This document shows positions 5,811-9,185 of a DNA stretch of 9,185 nt, in pieces. The first letter of the stretch is position 1, and each line of letters opens with the position of its first letter. A model generated the notes under the pieces. The model did not search any database, had not been told where the DNA came from, and was given only the letters and a program-made list of their open reading frames with translations. The DNA is from Akkermansiaceae bacterium (lineage in GTDB: Bacteria > Verrucomicrobiota > Verrucomicrobiia > Verrucomicrobiales > Akkermansiaceae): the NCBI GenBank assembly GCA_011524615.1, contig WTJZ01000051.1:1-9185 (forward strand). The letters run 5' to 3'. The position numbers and the translations under genes are program-made.

Positions 5811-8618
5811 ATGAATCGTTACGCACTCCTACTGATTATGCTGATGAGCATGGGATCTTTTGCACGGGTCTCTCTAGGATTGGGTGGGAGTCATCGGTTG
5901 AGTTGGTCGACTGAGGAGGGGAAGAGTTATCAACTCCAAAAGGGGAGTGATGAAGAGGGTTGGAGTGACATTGGGACAGTGCAGACAGGGGACGCCTCAG
6001 ACCACGAATATGTAGCAGATGATGATACGGGAGAGTATCGGTTGCGAGTGAGTACTCCACCCGTGATAGAGGTGACCGACTTGATAGAGAACGGTGGCTT
6101 CGAGCTAGGGGCAGGCGTCGAGGTGAATCATTGGAGTCTCTCCAGCCGAACCGAACGGGTAGAGACGGAGAGCTATGAGGGGAGTTACTCCGTGCGTGCT
6201 AGGGTGCAAAATGTGGGGACGACGCCGAGTAGTGCGCATCTGTCGTTCACGACTGCAGTGGGAGGGGGAGCCGTAGTAGAGGGGCAAGAGTATGAACTGA
6301 ACTTTTGGGCAAAGACGGTGGAGAGCGGAGTCTCCTATGTACAGCAGTATCGAGTACAGTGGCTGGATGCACAGGGAGTGGTGGTAGAGTCGGGGAGCAT
6401 CACTGGGTATGGGACGAGCAGTACAGAGTGGCAGCAGGTCAGTGAGTCGGGGCTAGTGGCTCCTGCTGGAGCCGAGGGCGTGCGAGTGTGGTTCTACTTT
6501 GTCACGGGGGCGGTGGCTGACGTAGTGGGAGAGACGTTCATTGATGAGGTGAGCCTCTCCTATCAGACGGTGTATGAGGTCGATGATACGTATGAGAGCC
6601 TGACCGCTCAAGAGGGGCGAGCTCTCAACTGGGAGACGGAGTATGGGGTGGAGTATCAACTTTATGAGAGTGCGGACCTGACTTCTTGGTCTGAGTCTGG
6701 CCCAGCGCTGAGAGGGGACGGGAGACCTTATGCCTCTCATCTCACGGCAGGAGATGGTAGTCGTTATTATCAGGTCGTCTCTACAGAGCCAGTGGTGAAT
6801 ATCGTGGATCTCTATGATGAGCAGACGGTGCCAGAACCAGAGATCCTCGTGGAGACAGAGGATGCTCTCATTACCTATATGGCGGATCGTGCACGTGATC
6901 GGCATGCGCGAGAGGATATGTTCCAGGCCTATGATCATTATCTCTCGTGGTACTGGGAGGAGCGGAGCCTCAGCCTAGAGATCATTGACTATGTGGCCAA
7001 GGGCGGCGACTCGATCACGTTCAACTATACCACGCAGGCACCTCTTGGCGCACCAGAATTCAGAGCGTTCTATCTGGGCGAGAACACCGTGGCGGAGTAT
7101 TATCTGAACTTACTGGCCACAGAGGTGGGGACGAACCAATACACTGTGACGATAGACTCCCATGAGCGAGAGAGACGGGCTCTGGCTATTGGAGATTTGA
7201 TCGAGATCGAGATTAGCCAATTCCTGGAAGGAGCGACTAATGGGAGGGATAATTACTATGGGACGACCTTTCTCTACGTGGTCGGAACGGGAGTAGTGCC
7301 ATGGTACGGTGTAGGAGATATGTTGGACTCTGTACCTGTCCCAGAGAGTGCGTGGTTAGGAGGGTTGACGACCTTACCGTTCCAATACTCAGACGAGCCC
7401 GATCATCGGTATAAGCAGACGGCGGGCAACATTGCCCCAGCGAGTATTCAGCCATTCTTGCAGGGCCGACGTTTACATCACACGGACTTTTTAGACGGCT
7501 CGCACTCTGAGTCTGGTAACCCTGTGTTCTCCGAACAGGTGAATCATCTAGATGGCCAATACATTGCGCGGAGTTGTGTCAGTTGTCATGTGAACAATGG
7601 GCGAGGGCTCTTACCTGCGGTCGGGCAGAGCGTAGACCACGCGGTGGTGCAGGTCGCAGCGGATGCCTTTGGGACACCCCATGAGGTACTCGGTTCTGTG
7701 CTCCAACCACTGTCGACAGATGATGATGGAGAGGGGGCGATACGTCTCTCTGGCTTTGTGATCCAAGAGGGCGTTTATGGAGATGGGACTAGTTATGAGT
7801 TGCGCCAGCCTCAGTATGGGTTCGAGGGAGAGGCCCCGTCTTTCTATTCAGTAAGGATGAGTCAGCAACTCATCGGTTTAGGACTGCTAGAAGCGATTCC
7901 AGAGGAGAGCCTGGAGAGCTTGGCAGATCCTGACGATGACGATGGGGACGGGATCTCGGGGAGAGTTCAGGTCGTCGTCGACCCTGAGACAGGAGAGGAT
8001 CGGGTAGGTCGCTTTACGCATAAGGCTGGGCAGGCAAGCATTCGACATCAGATCGCGGCAGCGCTGAATACGGACATGGGAGTCACCTCACCAGTTTACT
8101 TGACGACAGATGCGGGACATACCGATGCGGTTCCTGATCTTGATGAGGATGAGTTACAGGAGATGACGCGCTACATCTCACTCCTTGGGGTGGGAGCGCG
8201 ACGTGACTTTGAGAATGAGACGGCACTGCAGGGGGAGACGCTCTTCAGTACCGCAGGGTGTGCAGATTGCCATACTCCAACGATGGTTACAGGCAGCTTT
8301 CACCCGATGGCAGAGCTACGAAATCAGACGATCCATCCTTACACGGACCTACTCCTCCATGATATGGGAGATGGCCTCGCTGATAATGTGGGAGAAGGGC
8401 GAGCATCAGGGGCCGAGTGGAGAACCCCACCACTCTGGAATATCGGGCTGACCGCTGGAGTCAGCAGCGGAGAGGGCTACCTCCACGATGGTCGTGCCCG
8501 TACCCTAGAGGAGGCGATCCTTTGGCACGGAGGCGAGGCCACTGCCGCCAAGGAAGCCTTTAGACTCATGTCTGCCTCAGATAGAGAGGCCTTGGTGTCA
8601 TTCTTGAAGTCGTTGTGA
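5811..8618 (+). CDS. Secreted di-haem c-type oxidoreductase (DUF1111/DHOR) with carbohydrate-binding-like module
   Basis: This large exported protein (935 residues) is a putative di-haem peroxidase or thiol oxidoreductase; the physiological reaction of the family is not settled. A signal peptide (MNRYALLLIMLMSMGSFA) is followed by a beta-rich module (about 28-91), a jelly-roll module resembling CBM4/9-type carbohydrate-binding domains (about 92-252, opening NGGFELGAG), and a second copy of the first module (about 268-334). The DHOR part covers about 340-935. Its two haem c sites are C589-V-S-C-H593 and C817-A-D-C-H821. Other family landmarks are GRRLHHTDFLDGSHSE (552-567), the Asp-rich DPDDDDGDGISG (707-718), NTDMGVTSP (753-761), HPYTDLLLHDMGDGLAD (842-858), REALVSFLKSL at the end and LHDGRARTLEEAILWHGGEA (891-910). 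H842 and H850 are candidates for additional haem or active-site ligands. Export is needed for periplasmic haem attachment. The gene stands alone after the divergent region. The core assignment is strong; the binding module is inferred from sequence style. Confidence 0.9.
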   Translation: MNRYALLLIMLMSMGSFARVSLGLGGSHRLSWSTEEGKSYQLQKGSDEEGWSDIGTVQTGDASDHEYVADDDTGEYRLRVSTPPVIEVTDLIENGGFELGAGVEVNHWSLSSRTERVETESYEGSYSVRARVQNVGTTPSSAHLSFTTAVGGGAVVEGQEYELNFWAKTVESGVSYVQQYRVQWLDAQGVVVESGSITGYGTSSTEWQQVSESGLVAPAGAEGVRVWFYFVTGAVADVVGETFIDEVSLSYQTVYEVDDTYESLTAQEGRALNWETEYGVEYQLYESADLTSWSESGPALRGDGRPYASHLTAGDGSRYYQVVSTEPVVNIVDLYDEQTVPEPEILVETEDALITYMADRARDRHAREDMFQAYDHYLSWYWEERSLSLEIIDYVAKGGDSITFNYTTQAPLGAPEFRAFYLGENTVAEYYLNLLATEVGTNQYTVTIDSHERERRALAIGDLIEIEISQFLEGATNGRDNYYGTTFLYVVGTGVVPWYGVGDMLDSVPVPESAWLGGLTTLPFQYSDEPDHRYKQTAGNIAPASIQPFLQGRRLHHTDFLDGSHSESGNPVFSEQVNHLDGQYIARSCVSCHVNNGRGLLPAVGQSVDHAVVQVAADAFGTPHEVLGSVLQPLSTDDDGEGAIRLSGFVIQEGVYGDGTSYELRQPQYGFEGEAPSFYSVRMSQQLIGLGLLEAIPEESLESLADPDDDDGDGISGRVQVVVDPETGEDRVGRFTHKAGQASIRHQIAAALNTDMGVTSPVYLTTDAGHTDAVPDLDEDELQEMTRYISLLGVGARRDFENETALQGETLFSTAGCADCHTPTMVTGSFHPMAELRNQTIHPYTDLLLHDMGDGLADNVGEGRASGAEWRTPPLWNIGLTAGVSSGEGYLHDGRARTLEEAILWHGGEATAAKEAFRLMSASDREALVSFLKSL

Positions 8619-8631
8619 GTGAGTGTAGAGG

Positions 8632-8682
8632 ACTGATTCAGTATACAAAAAGTGTTATTGTTCACGTATTGAGGGAATCAGT
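8632..8682 (+). terminator. Long imperfect stem-loop after the oxidoreductase gene
   Basis: ACTGATTC (8632-8639) and GAATCAGT (8675-8682) are perfect 8-bp arms. Inside them ATAC and GTG (8643-8646, 8652-8654) can pair with CAC and GTAT (8663-8669), with an A5 bulge. TTTATTC follows the outer arm. Fourteen bases beyond the stop, it may end transcription, but the large interior makes it a weak intrinsic terminator. The rest of the gap to 8857 holds a 6-bp stem at 8733-8749 and no gene I can support. Confidence 0.35.
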
Positions 8683-8857
8683 TTATTCAAATCTACAGAA
8701 CCGGTATTCAGGATGTGCTTGATGAGGTGGATCGTGCTTTGTCAGCACGGTTTGCGCCTAAGAGAAAGGTGACAGTGAGGATCGGAATGACTTGCGTCTC
8801 CCGTATGCCCTTAAAGTTTTCTAGTGTGATTTCTGCAATCGCCATAAGCTTAGCGTT

Positions 8858-9185
8858 TTAACTGTTCTTAGTTGAGGAATATGCCTGTCTCTCATGGTTA
8901 GGGTTGTTTGGGAAGCGTCTACAGAGGGAGCCTCCATCTACCATCGGTTTCACATACCGTTGTCTTAGTCCATCAGGTGAACGGTTTAAGAGGGTTGCCA
9001 GCTGTGCCAGGGTTAAGAACCGATTCTCGCATAGAGCTAAGATCGTTTCTTTCACTTCCTCTACAGACGCTTTTCTTTTTCCACTAATTAACTCCGCTTT
9101 TTCCACTAACTTCTCATATTCTTCAGGGGGCAAATGTTCGGAGCTGTCCACCAAATGTTCGGAGCTGTCCACCAAATGTTCGGAG
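8858..9185 (-). CDS. C-terminal part of a protein with a winged-helix-like tail (partial)
   Basis: Only the last roughly 109 codons are present; the frame stays open to the right edge, so the gene begins beyond 9185. The TTG at 9173-9175 should not be taken as the start, because it lies inside the repeat and the same repeat pattern (SEH) continues upstream. Visible parts are a heptapeptide repeat (SEHLVDS, at least two copies plus part of a third), a charged helical stretch (PPEEYEKLVEKAELISGKRK), and a helix-turn-helix-like segment, ENRFLTLAQLATLLNRSP, followed by LRQRYVKPMVDGGSL and NPNHERQAY. From memory, this tail resembles the C-terminal winged helix of ATP-binding proteins with an AlbA_2/Schlafen-like (RecG-associated) domain, where it reads an LT-LAxLLxR helix and ends in PNHPxQAY. 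The identity of the rest of the protein is inference. It converges on the oxidoreductase gene. Confidence 0.7.
   Translation of the reverse strand, partial: SEHLVDSSEHLVDSSEHLPPEEYEKLVEKAELISGKRKASVEEVKETILALCENRFLTLAQLATLLNRSPDGLRQRYVKPMVDGGSLCRRFPNNPNHERQAYSSTKNS
9131..9185. repeat. 21-bp in-frame tandem repeat
   Basis: Two identical 21-base units (9131-9151 and 9152-9172) are followed by the first 13 bases of a third (9173-9185), which is cut by the window edge. Each unit begins CAAATGTTCGG and ends CTGTCCAC. Being a multiple of three, it encodes a seven-residue repeat (SEHLVDS) on the minus strand, so changes in copy number would keep the reading frame. Confidence 0.95.

Noticed and set aside
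6453..6938. A 161-codon minus-strand frame inside the oxidoreductase gene
   Set aside because: The plus-strand frame encodes continuous recognisable domains here, and the minus-strand product has no motif or upstream signals.
8673..8861. A plus-strand open frame of about 60 codons between the oxidoreductase and the right-edge gene
   Set aside because: It has no good start codon or ribosome-binding site near its beginning, resembles no family I know, and is short enough to be chance.

Overview
The window looks like chromosomal DNA from a marine or polysaccharide-degrading bacterium, most likely Verrucomicrobiota (Opitutae/Puniceicoccales-like); Planctomycetota or Lentisphaerota are less likely alternatives. 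This is inferred from gene content: a GH117-like secreted glycosidase overlapping a secreted sulfatase, and a very large secreted di-haem oxidoreductase carrying beta-rich modules of the kind common in Verrucomicrobiota. No rRNA or taxon-specific marker is present.

Layout. Positions 1-289 hold a tRNA-Ser(UGA) on the minus strand, with its own terminator and a plausible promoter. At 290-1393 (+) is a type II glycerate kinase. After a 194-base gap with a G-rich purine tract and a palindrome at its right edge comes a two-gene operon: a GH117-like glycosidase (1588-2550) and a formylglycine-type sulfatase (2550-4016), overlapping by one base. A perfect 13-bp stem separates the sulfatase from the convergent ffh gene (4112-5503, -), which encodes the signal recognition particle GTPase. 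A 307-base divergent intergenic region follows, then the 935-residue di-haem c-type oxidoreductase (5811-8618, +). The right edge holds the C-terminal end of a minus-strand gene (stop at 8858) whose product has a winged-helix-like tail and a heptapeptide tandem repeat that runs off the window.

How the genes fit together. The glycosidase and sulfatase probably act together outside the cytoplasm on a sulfated polysaccharide, most likely an algal galactan. The oxidoreductase is also exported and has a carbohydrate-binding-like module, so it may act on or near the same kind of substrate, but it lies beyond ffh in a separate unit. Glycerate kinase could handle glycerate from sugar-acid breakdown; its link to the operon rests only on proximity. 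tRNA-Ser and ffh are housekeeping genes.

The features most worth a second look are the fusion and internal duplication in the oxidoreductase, the absence of well-placed Shine-Dalgarno sequences before all five complete genes, the palindrome across the first two candidate start codons of the glycosidase, and the in-frame 21-bp repeat at the right edge. I saw no CRISPR array, insertion sequence, integrase or clear defence system.
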